19,571 nt of DNA, taken from positions 1 through 19,571 of the forward strand of contig UQNA01000052.1 in assembly GCA_900542195.1 (NCBI GenBank), read 5' to 3'. Source of the stretch: an uncultured Sutterella sp. GTDB lineage: Bacteria > Pseudomonadota > Gammaproteobacteria > Burkholderiales > Burkholderiaceae_F. Of this stretch, positions 13,777-19,571 are shown in pieces. Position 1 is the stretch's first letter; the number at the start of each line of letters is the position of its first letter. The notes beneath the pieces were generated by a model. The model worked only from the letters and a program-made list of their open reading frames with translations. It was not told where the DNA came from and did not search any database. The position numbers and the translations under genes were made by a program.

Positions 13777-14634
13777 ATGGATACAGACAAAGCTCTTCTT
13801 TGGCAATGCGGGAAATTTAAATTGAATCTTTCGGTTCCCAAGATAATGGGAATTCTCAATGTAACGGCAGATTCTTTTAGCGACGGAGGAGACTTTCTAA
13901 ATAAAGACGCAGCTCTTCGACAGGCTGAACAATTAAGAAAAGACGGAGCTGACATCATCGATATCGGAGGGCAGTCGACACGCCCGGGGGCAGACAGCAT
14001 TTCCGTTCAAGAGGAAATGGATCGGGTTTTGCCGCTGGTTGAGGCTTTATCGTCTTGGGACATTCCAATTTCAGTTGATACTTTCGAGCCGAAGGTAATG
14101 CGAGAGGCTTTAGCGGTCGGCGCTTCAATCATTAATGACGTTTACGGATTAAGAAAAGACGGAGCATTGGAAATTATCGGTGCTTCTGACTGCGGGGTCT
14201 GCATCATGCACATGCAGGGAGAACCCAAAAATATGCAGAAAAATCCTCAATACGCTGATTTGTTAAGTGAAGTCAGTAACTTTTTAACAACTCAGGCAAA
14301 GAAATTAGAGCTATTGGGAGTCAGCGGGAATAGAATTTGCTTGGATCCTGGTTTCGGATTTGGAAAAACTGTAAAACAAAACTTTGAATTGCTTGCCGAA
14401 GCGGATCATTTTGTCCGCATTGGATATCCTGTTTTATACGGGATGAGTCGCAAATCATCTTTAGGAGCGGTGACCGGAAAAGAGAATCCGAAAGATCGGT
14501 TAATTTCCTCCGTGACTGCGCATTTGATTGCCGTAGAAAAGGGCGTTCAGATTGTTCGAGTCCATGATGCGGCGGCAATGAAGGAAGCCTTAACAATATT
14601 GAACTGTACTCAAAACTATAAGGACTTAGGATGA
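13777..14634 (+). CDS. folP: Dihydropteroate synthase
   Basis: 285 aa, E. coli FolP 282. Joins p-aminobenzoate to 6-hydroxymethyl-dihydropterin pyrophosphate in folate synthesis. TIM-barrel motifs in order: MGILNVTADSFSDGG (loop 1; Asn28), DIGGQSTRPG (loop 2), SVDTFEP (Asp101), INDVYGL, LDPGFGFGKT, GMSRKSSLG and C-terminal RVHDA. Two positions differ from the usual proteobacterial form: Ala31 where most have Pro (NVTPDSF) and Gln66 where E. coli has Glu (GGESTRPG); Gln occurs in other lineages. No Shine-Dalgarno is obvious, but a stop lies shortly upstream and ATG 13777 is the only reasonable start. Overlaps glmM by 4 nt (ATGA). The common upstream ftsH is absent here. Confidence 0.96.
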   Translation: MDTDKALLWQCGKFKLNLSVPKIMGILNVTADSFSDGGDFLNKDAALRQAEQLRKDGADIIDIGGQSTRPGADSISVQEEMDRVLPLVEALSSWDIPISVDTFEPKVMREALAVGASIINDVYGLRKDGALEIIGASDCGVCIMHMQGEPKNMQKNPQYADLLSEVSNFLTTQAKKLELLGVSGNRICLDPGFGFGKTVKQNFELLAEADHFVRIGYPVLYGMSRKSSLGAVTGKENPKDRLISSVTAHLIAVEKGVQIVRVHDAAAMKEALTILNCTQNYKDLG

Positions 14635-15968
14635 GTAGAAAATACTTTGGAACTGACGGCGTACGAGGCAGAGTAGGCATCTCTCCGATAACTCCGGAAT
14701 TTGCACTTTTATTAGCCCAAGCCGCCGGACGTGTACTTAAAAGACAAACCACGGATGGTGAAGTCGGAGTTTTTATTGCTAAAGATACAAGAGTCTCCGG
14801 CTACATGCTTGAATCAGCCATGCAGGCAGGTTTCTTAAGTGCCGGCGTAGATGTGGTGCTCGGCGGTCCTCTGCCCACTCCTGCAGTAGCTTATTTGACG
14901 CGTGCGCAAAGATTAAGCGCCGGAGTGGTGATTTCTGCTTCTCATAATCCTTTCTACGATAACGGCATTAAATTCTTTTCATCTCAGGGAACAAAGCTTC
15001 CCGATGATATCGAGCTTCAAATAGAAAAAGAGATGGACCGCGGGTATGCCTGCGTAGACAGTGCTCAGCTCGGAAAAGCAAGAAGATTGGACGATGCCAG
15101 CGGCCGTTACGTCGAGTTCTGCAAGAGTACCTTTCCGACGGACATGGATCTGAGAGGCTTAAAGATTTACGTCGATGCGGCAAATGGGGCTGCTTATCAC
15201 ATTGCCTTTGACGTCTATCACGAACTCGGTGCATCTGTGGTTTGCGAAGGCAATGAGCCGAACGGATTCAATATTAATGAAGGTGTCGGTGCCACTCATA
15301 CGGAAACGCTGCCCGAACGAGTCAAAAAAGCCGGCTGTGATGTCGGTATTGCATTAGACGGTGACGCAGACCGCGTCATCATGGCCGATACCGAAAGAGT
15401 TTATGACGGCGATCAGCTTCTTTATGTCATGGCTAGAGATCGTCTTGCCAGAGGAAAGAAAATCGAAGGCGTCGTCGGTACTTTGATGACGAACTATGCC
15501 ATTGAAAAGAAATTCGGTGAATTAGGACTGAATTTCTTCCGCGCCAAAGTCGGAGATCGTTATGTTCTTCAGCTGATGAAAGAAAAAGGTTTGCTTCTTG
15601 GCGGAGAAGGTTCCGGCCATATCATCGTTTTAGACAAACAGACGACCGGCGACGGTATCGTCTCCAGCCTTCAGGTTCTTGCGGTAATGAAGCGAACTCA
15701 TAAGTCTTTGGCCGAATTGCTTTCCGAAGTTCATCTTTCTCCTCAGATTTTGATTAACAGAAGATTTGCCGAAGGATATAAGTGGGATCAGGATGAGGCA
15801 CTCCAAAAACGTATGGCAGAAGTCTCTGAATTCTTGAAGGGAAGAGGAAGAATCCTAGTCCGAGCTTCAGGAACAGAGCCTTTAATCCGCGTAATGGTAG
15901 AGTCTGCTGATCGAGACGAAGCTAAAAAGTTGGCCGAAGAAGTGGCTGCAATTATTCCTACCCGATAA
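14631..15968 (+). CDS. glmM: Phosphoglucosamine mutase
   Basis: 445 aa, standard length. Converts glucosamine-6-phosphate to glucosamine-1-phosphate, on the route to UDP-GlcNAc for peptidoglycan and LPS. The four alpha-D-phosphohexomutase signatures are present: KYFGTDGVRG at the start, VVISASHNPFYDNGIKFF with the phosphoserine Ser102, Mg-binding ALDGDADRV (Asp243, Asp245, Asp247), GEGSGHII substrate loop, and the C-terminal phosphate-binding RASGTEPLIRVMVE. Starts inside the folP stop (ATGA), the usual folP-glmM coupling. Confidence 0.97.
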   Translation: MSRKYFGTDGVRGRVGISPITPEFALLLAQAAGRVLKRQTTDGEVGVFIAKDTRVSGYMLESAMQAGFLSAGVDVVLGGPLPTPAVAYLTRAQRLSAGVVISASHNPFYDNGIKFFSSQGTKLPDDIELQIEKEMDRGYACVDSAQLGKARRLDDASGRYVEFCKSTFPTDMDLRGLKIYVDAANGAAYHIAFDVYHELGASVVCEGNEPNGFNINEGVGATHTETLPERVKKAGCDVGIALDGDADRVIMADTERVYDGDQLLYVMARDRLARGKKIEGVVGTLMTNYAIEKKFGELGLNFFRAKVGDRYVLQLMKEKGLLLGGEGSGHIIVLDKQTTGDGIVSSLQVLAVMKRTHKSLAELLSEVHLSPQILINRRFAEGYKWDQDEALQKRMAEVSEFLKGRGRILVRASGTEPLIRVMVESADRDEAKKLAEEVAAIIPTR

Positions 15969-15984
15969 TGTGAAAGGACCGGAT

Positions 15985-16686
15985 ATGGAAACATCAGTGT
16001 TAATTGTTGAAGACGAACCGGCGATTCAGGAGCTTATCGCTTATACCTGTGAAAGCAGCGGAATGGAGGTTCGCCGCGCATCTAATGTGGCCGAAGCAAG
16101 AAAGATGCTTGAGGCCAAAATCCCGGACATCATTCTTTTAGACTGGATGCTTCCCGACTGCTCCGGATTGGAATGGCTCAAAGAAATTCGCAAAGGCGAG
16201 TTCTACAAAAGAATTCCGGTGATTATGGTGACCGCCCGCAGTTTAGAAGACGACAAGGTTGTCGGGTTGGATAAAGGGGCCGATGACTATGTAGTCAAAC
16301 CATTTTCTCCGAAAGAGTTAGTGGCCCGAATTAAAGCGGTTATTCGCCGTCACGGAGAGGAAGAAACGAAGAAAGAGACGCTTCAATGCGGAGATCTTGT
16401 CATTAATCCGGAAGACTTCGAGGTTACTATCGGCAATAAGAGAGTGAATTTGAGCGTGGTTGAATTCAAGATTCTTTCTCTGTTTGCTAAGCATCCGGGG
16501 CGAGTGTATTCACGCCAGCAGATTATCGACAATGTGTGGGGCTATGCCGCAGATATTGATGAAAGAACTGTGGATGTCCATATGCTTCGTTTGCGTAAGC
16601 AGCTAGCTGCCACTTCTATGGCGGATTTTATCGAGACGGTCAGAGGTCTCGGCTATAGAGCCGCAAAGCAAACTCAAGATTCATGA
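15985..16686 (+). CDS. phoB: PhoB-type phosphate response regulator
   Basis: 233 aa from ATG 15985, chosen because AAGGA lies 6 nt upstream; a GTG at 15970 is in frame but would add five residues and overlies the ribosome site. Receiver domain: acidic pocket Glu9-Asp10, phosphoacceptor Asp53 (LLDWMLPDCSG), Thr83, Lys105 (VVKPF). C-terminal winged-helix OmpR/PhoB domain: LSVVEFKILSLFAKHPGRVYSRQQII, then DERTVDVHMLRLRKQL and the RGLGYRA tail. Binds pho boxes to activate phosphate-starvation genes. It lies 16 nt after glmM and overlaps phoR, so phosphate signalling may be co-transcribed with housekeeping genes here. PhoB rather than another OmpR-class regulator is inferred from similarity and the PhoR partner. 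Confidence 0.92.
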   Translation: METSVLIVEDEPAIQELIAYTCESSGMEVRRASNVAEARKMLEAKIPDIILLDWMLPDCSGLEWLKEIRKGEFYKRIPVIMVTARSLEDDKVVGLDKGADDYVVKPFSPKELVARIKAVIRRHGEEETKKETLQCGDLVINPEDFEVTIGNKRVNLSVVEFKILSLFAKHPGRVYSRQQIIDNVWGYAADIDERTVDVHMLRLRKQLAATSMADFIETVRGLGYRAAKQTQDS

Positions 16687-16694
16687 GGATTGGC

Positions 16695-17777
16695 ATGAAG
16701 GCATCAAAAGAATCGCGGGACGGCAAAGAAGGAAAGGAAGAGAAGAAGATTCTCAAAAAGTTTGAAAAAGCCGAAGAAAAGGAAGTGAGATTCAAACAGA
16801 CTCTCCGCGCTCTTCCTGATGGGGTGGTTCTGATGTCTCAGGATTGGGAGATTCAGTGGCTCAATCCTATGGCAGAAAGAGACCTGCAGTTGGATGCAGT
16901 TGCCGACATCGGTAAGAAAATCCACACCTGCTATCCCGACGGGGACTTTCTGAATAAGGTAACAAGCGGAGACGATACTCTTCAAACAATTACGCTGGAA
17001 GGGCGCATTATTGAAATCAGAGTCATTTCCGCCGGAAGCAAGTACAGAATCTTGGTGACTCGAGATGTTACGGAACAAAAGCGTTCGGAAGACTTCCGAA
17101 GAGACTTTGTGGCTAACGTCTCTCACGAACTTCGTACTCCTCTGACCGTGATTAAAGGCTTTCTGGAGTTGGCAGAGGACTGGCCCTTAAATTCTCAACA
17201 GCTTAAGCATCTGGAATTGATGTATGAACAAGTTGAGAGAATGGGCGCATTGGTTAACGATTTGCTGACCCTGTCTCGTCTAGAAAGAGATTCTGCGCCG
17301 GCTGCTAAGGAACCAATTGATTTGACTGCTCTTCTTACGGATGCTGCCGTTGATGGCCGTTTCATTTCTCAGGGACACCACTCTATTGTGGTCGACCATA
17401 TTGAAAAGGTGAATATCCTCGGCGATATTATTGAAATGAAGAGTGCGGTCACCAACCTTGTCAGTAACGCCGTCCGATATACGCCCCAAGAGGGCTCTAT
17501 TGTTGTTTCGTCGTTTTTTAATGATGAAGGTTTAGTGATTTCCGTCAAGGACAATGGAATCGGTATCGCTGCGGACGCTATCCCCCGCGTTACTGAAAGA
17601 TTTTATCGAGTCGATAAATCACGCAGCCGGGAAACAGGAGGCACCGGTCTTGGCTTAGCGATTGTTAAGCACGTTCTTTTCCGTCATCAGGCAAGATTGA
17701 AAATCCTTTCTGAGTTAGGAAAGGGCTCTGACTTTCAGATTATTTTGCCGAAGGATCGCGTCGAGAAGATTGTGTGA
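16695..17777 (+). CDS. phoR: PhoR-type sensor histidine kinase lacking membrane segments
   Basis: 360 aa from ATG 16695, which has GAGGA 5 nt upstream; an alternative ATG at 16683 overlaps the phoB stop (ATGA) and adds four residues. Numbering here counts from 16695. Residues 1-35 are very Lys/Glu-rich and helical; about 36-127 form a PAS domain (LRALPDGVVLMSQDWEIQWLNPMAE); HisKA has DFVANVSHELRTPLTVIKGF with His144, nearly identical to PhoR; the HATPase domain has NLVSNAVRYTP, VKDNGIGI, RFYRVD and GGTGLGLAIVKH. No hydrophobic stretch precedes the PAS domain, whereas classical PhoR is anchored by one or two membrane spans. It would therefore be cytosolic or held by partners such as PhoU or the Pst transporter (inference). 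Confidence 0.9.
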   Translation: MKASKESRDGKEGKEEKKILKKFEKAEEKEVRFKQTLRALPDGVVLMSQDWEIQWLNPMAERDLQLDAVADIGKKIHTCYPDGDFLNKVTSGDDTLQTITLEGRIIEIRVISAGSKYRILVTRDVTEQKRSEDFRRDFVANVSHELRTPLTVIKGFLELAEDWPLNSQQLKHLELMYEQVERMGALVNDLLTLSRLERDSAPAAKEPIDLTALLTDAAVDGRFISQGHHSIVVDHIEKVNILGDIIEMKSAVTNLVSNAVRYTPQEGSIVVSSFFNDEGLVISVKDNGIGIAADAIPRVTERFYRVDKSRSRETGGTGLGLAIVKHVLFRHQARLKILSELGKGSDFQIILPKDRVEKIV

Positions 17778-17812
17778 ATTTGTAATAAATAAAAAATTTT
17801 TTGGAGAGGGAC

Positions 17813-17841
17813 TTGGCAAACCAATAAATGTGTTGTATAGT
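17813..17841 (+). promoter_or_regulatory. Promoter of the tRNA operon
   Basis: TTGGCA (17813-17818), exactly 17 bp, then TATAGT (17836-17841), giving a start about 7 nt before the first tRNA. Strong sigma70 match; A/T-rich run TAAAAAATTTTTT just upstream could act as an UP-like element or the end of the phoR transcript. Confidence 0.75.
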
Positions 17842-17854
17842 TCTGTCTCCTTGA

Positions 17855-17931
17855 CGGGGTGTAGCGTAGTCTGGTAGCGCGCTTGCTTTGGGAGCAAGAT
17901 GTCGGGAGTTCGAATCTCTCCACCCCGACCA
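17855..17931 (+). tRNA. tRNA-Pro (UGG)
   Basis: Acceptor CGGGGTG pairs with CACCCCG, discriminator A and encoded CCA. Anticodon stem CTTGC/GCAAG encloses TTTGGGA, anticodon TGG. T-loop TTCGAAT present. First base C is typical of bacterial tRNA-Pro. Confidence 0.96.
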
Positions 17932-17938
17932 GCACTAA

Positions 17939-18015
17939 CTGCCCGTAGCTCAGCTGGATAGAGCATCGGCCTTCTAAGCCGGTGGTCACAGGTTCGAATC
18001 CTGTCGGGCAGGCCA
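17939..18015 (+). tRNA. tRNA-Arg (UCU)
   Basis: Acceptor CTGCCCG pairs with CGGGCAG, discriminator G, encoded CCA. Anticodon loop CTTCTAA gives TCT. T-stem ACAGG/CCTGT around TTCGAAT. Seven bases after tRNA-Pro, same transcript. Confidence 0.96.
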
Positions 18016-18029
18016 GTCAGGATTTTAGT

Positions 18030-18106
18030 GGTACGAGTAGCTCAGTTGGTAGAGTCCAGGATTGTGATTCCTGTCGTCGTGGGTTCGAGTCCCATCTCGT
18101 ACCCCA
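18030..18106 (+). tRNA. tRNA-His (GUG)
   Basis: Acceptor GTACGAG pairs with CTCGTAC, plus the histidine-specific G at position -1 (18030) opposite C73 and encoded CCA. Anticodon stem CAGGA/TCCTG encloses TTGTGAT, anticodon GTG. Last gene of the tRNA operon; its 3' end borders an integrase region, making it the probable integration target. Confidence 0.96.
18080..18106 (+). other. Putative attachment site: 3' end of tRNA-His
   Basis: P4-type integrases commonly recombine within the T-arm and 3' end of a tRNA gene, leaving the gene intact at the int-side junction. The integrase at 18382 is oriented away and begins 276 bp after this tRNA, with arrayed repeats in between. The matching second copy would lie beyond the window, so this is inference. 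Confidence 0.4.
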
Positions 18107-18115
18107 TCTTTAATC

Positions 18116-18160
18116 TTCTAAGACTTTCTAAAACATTCTAAGACCTTCTAGATTATTCTA
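18116..18160 (+). repeat. TTCTA array 1: five copies at exact 10-bp spacing
   Basis: TTCTA begins at 18116, 18126, 18136, 18146 and 18156. Intervening bases are variable and mostly A/T. The array begins with the 12-mer TTTAATCTTCTA (18109-18120), shared with array 2. Candidate integrase arm-type sites. Confidence 0.85.
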
Positions 18161-18210
18161 AAAAATTCGTAAAGAGTCCCACTCGGTCGGCTTTCTGCTA
18201 GTGTTTAATC

Positions 18211-18245
18211 TTCTAGAATCTTCTAAACTCTTCTATAGCTTTCTA
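18211..18245 (+). repeat. TTCTA array 2: four copies at exact 10-bp spacing
   Basis: TTCTA begins at 18211, 18221, 18231 and 18241, again preceded by TTTAATC so that TTTAATCTTCTA (18204-18215) repeats 95 bp after the first copy. Confidence 0.85.
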
Positions 18246-18260
18246 GCTTTGAATATCGTC

Positions 18261-18283
18261 TAATTGTATCTGAGATACAATTA
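18261..18283. promoter_or_regulatory. 23-bp dyad upstream of the integrase
   Basis: Perfect 11-bp arms, TAATTGTATCT / AGATACAATTA, around a single G. The right half, AGATACAATT, recurs as direct copies at 18325 and 18339. Candidate operator or excisionase site. Confidence 0.7.
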
Positions 18284-18322
18284 AATTCAGGGGGTGAAGT
18301 GAGAATTTCGCGTAGTAGTCCC

Positions 18323-18348
18323 TCAGATACAATTCTCAGATACAATTA
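18323..18348 (+). repeat. Two direct TCAGATACAATT copies, 14 bp apart
   Basis: TCAGATACAATT at 18323-18334 and 18337-18348, both in the orientation of the right arm of the dyad at 18261-18283. They lie 34 bp before the integrase start, where they could cover its promoter. Confidence 0.7.
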
Positions 18349-18381
18349 AACCCAACAAGATTGAGATTCCGGGAGGGTTGT

Positions 18382-19571
18382 ATGTCTGGCAGATATGTTC
18401 CTACTCTAAACAGCAGACAAGTGTCATTGTTGGAAAAAACAACGACTCTCGGTGGTGTGCCAGGACTGGTACTAAGAGTCCAACCGGGAAAGCACGGTGT
18501 TACCAAAACCTATATTCTTAAAATCTCTGTGGATGGAAAATCCAAAGTTTTTAGCTTAGGCAGTTTTGACAAAATGTCACTTGCCGAAGCTCGTTCTTTA
18601 GCTGCAGAGTGGAGAGAAAAGATACAGAAAGGAATAGACCCTGCAGCTGAACGTAAAAGAGAACTGAAAAAGGAAAAGTTCCACAATGAAATTACAGTTT
18701 CTGAATTGCTCCATGCTTATATTGAAACTGAAACAGCAAGAGGCCGGTGGAGCAATGAGGGGCGTCAGTCGCATAAGTCTAAAGCAGAGGGTTGGATCAA
18801 GAACCATCTGACTGCAGAGGTTGCCGATTGTCCGGTAAGAGATTTAACACCCCACATGTTGGCCAAAGCTTTTTCTGATAAGTGGATAGCTATGAGATCC
18901 ATTCCGGTAAAACTTTTAGGAGAGATTAAACGTTCGATTGACTGGGGCGTTGCTGTTGAGAAAATTGCACCAATGCAGAACCCTGCAGATATGAGAGGAC
19001 CTTTGTCTCATTTGCTTCCCCACAGCAGTCAAAGACCGCCAGCAACACATCATCCTCATCTTCCTCCGGAGAGAATTCCTGACTTTTTCGCAAAGCTAGT
19101 ACAGAGTAAATGTTGTGCTTCACGAGCACTGCAATTTTGTATTTTGACGGCTTCAAGACTCGGTAACGGCTTAGGCGCTCATTGGGATCAGATTGACATT
19201 GAGAAAGCGGTTTTTACTATTCCGCGTTCAGAGATGAAAATCAAAGGATTGAACTTTGACCGTCAAACTCCGCTTAGTCCCCAGCTAATGGACCTGCTGC
19301 GTTCTATGCCTCGTATGCCGGTTATAAGTGTTCTTCCCGATTACATTTTTAGAGACTATGCAGGCGTGAGCAACTATCCAATTACCGAAACTTCTTTAAG
19401 AAATCATCTTAGAAGAATGAGTTCTGCTGAAACTGCAGCAGGTAGGCTTGGCTGGATAGACCCCAATGAGTATGACAACAAAGGCGTGAACCGTATTGCT
19501 GTACCTCATGGACTTGCAAGAGCGAGTTTTGAAACCTGGGCTCTTAATGCCCGTCTTTTTAACCATGCCGC
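18382..19571 (+). CDS. P4-type tyrosine integrase, C-terminus cut by window edge
   Basis: 396 codons visible, no stop before the edge. ATG 18382 follows GGGAGGG by 5 nt. N-terminal DUF4102-like arm-binding domain: LGGVPGLVLRVQPGKHGVTKTYILKISVDGKSKVFSLGSFDKMSLAEARSLAAEWREKIQKGIDP. A SAM-like core-binding region follows (about residues 110-200). Catalytic domain: first Arg in LTASRLGNGLGAHWDQID, where the common Arg-x-Gly-Glu lacks the Glu, and the second box PHGLARASFETWA, in which His and Arg are three residues apart rather than two. The active-site tyrosine is beyond the window. The gene begins 276 bp after tRNA-His, the usual site of genomic-island integrases. Island contents lie to the right, unseen. 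Confidence 0.9.
   Translation, partial: MSGRYVPTLNSRQVSLLEKTTTLGGVPGLVLRVQPGKHGVTKTYILKISVDGKSKVFSLGSFDKMSLAEARSLAAEWREKIQKGIDPAAERKRELKKEKFHNEITVSELLHAYIETETARGRWSNEGRQSHKSKAEGWIKNHLTAEVADCPVRDLTPHMLAKAFSDKWIAMRSIPVKLLGEIKRSIDWGVAVEKIAPMQNPADMRGPLSHLLPHSSQRPPATHHPHLPPERIPDFFAKLVQSKCCASRALQFCILTASRLGNGLGAHWDQIDIEKAVFTIPRSEMKIKGLNFDRQTPLSPQLMDLLRSMPRMPVISVLPDYIFRDYAGVSNYPITETSLRNHLRRMSSAETAAGRLGWIDPNEYDNKGVNRIAVPHGLARASFETWALNARLFNHA

Noticed and set aside
18109..18245. CRISPR array
   Set aside because: Repeat core is five bases with five-base spacers; far too short, and no cas genes are present.

Overview
The window reads as a chromosome segment of a low-to-moderate GC Betaproteobacterium, most likely a gut-associated Burkholderiales such as Sutterellaceae. 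That lineage call is an inference from the folP-glmM-phoB-phoR run, the lptM-lysA pair, a proteobacterial tRNA-Pro/Arg/His cluster and AT-leaning codon use; no rRNA or marker phylogeny was available.

Layout. (1) 1-1210, minus strand: the cut-off start of a phospholipase-D-like protein, then a Mpi/Hin-type serine recombinase. AT-rich, accessory in character. (2) 1211-1760: no recognisable gene. (3) 1761-6326: a LysR regulator divergent from a three-gene operon (DUF1177 protein, DcuC-family carrier, AbgA-like M20 amidohydrolase). The intergenic region holds a clean dyad operator and a sigma70 promoter. The plan resembles the E. coli abgR/abgABT locus with different partners. (4) 6544-9599: two tandem, same-length paralogues of the FtsK motor core, without membrane or gamma domains. 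Each has lost different ATPase motifs, and a decayed fragment of the lysA 3' end lies between them. (5) 9867-11042, minus: an AAA_14/DUF4143 ATPase with 33-bp tandem repeats in front. (6) 11250-12883, minus: lptM-lysA; then a small single-pass hypothetical (13198-13488, minus). (7) 13777-17777, plus: folP-glmM-phoB-phoR, tightly packed with ATGA overlaps; PhoR has no membrane segment. (8) 17855-18106: tRNA-Pro(UGG), tRNA-Arg(UCU), tRNA-His(GUG) behind a strong promoter. (9) 18107-19571: the left edge of an integrated element, with 10-bp-phased TTCTA arrays, a second set of AGATACAATT sites, and a P4-type tyrosine integrase running off the window.

How the genes work together. Region 3 probably imports and hydrolyses an amidated or peptidic acid under LysR control. 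Regions 6 and 7 are housekeeping: lysine/peptidoglycan precursor synthesis, LPS-assembly lipoprotein, folate, UDP-GlcNAc and phosphate sensing. The most unusual material is the FtsK-like pair with its lysA fragment, which together suggest a tandem duplication next to lysA followed by insertion of the ATPase gene, and the highly ordered repeat region between tRNA-His and the integrase.
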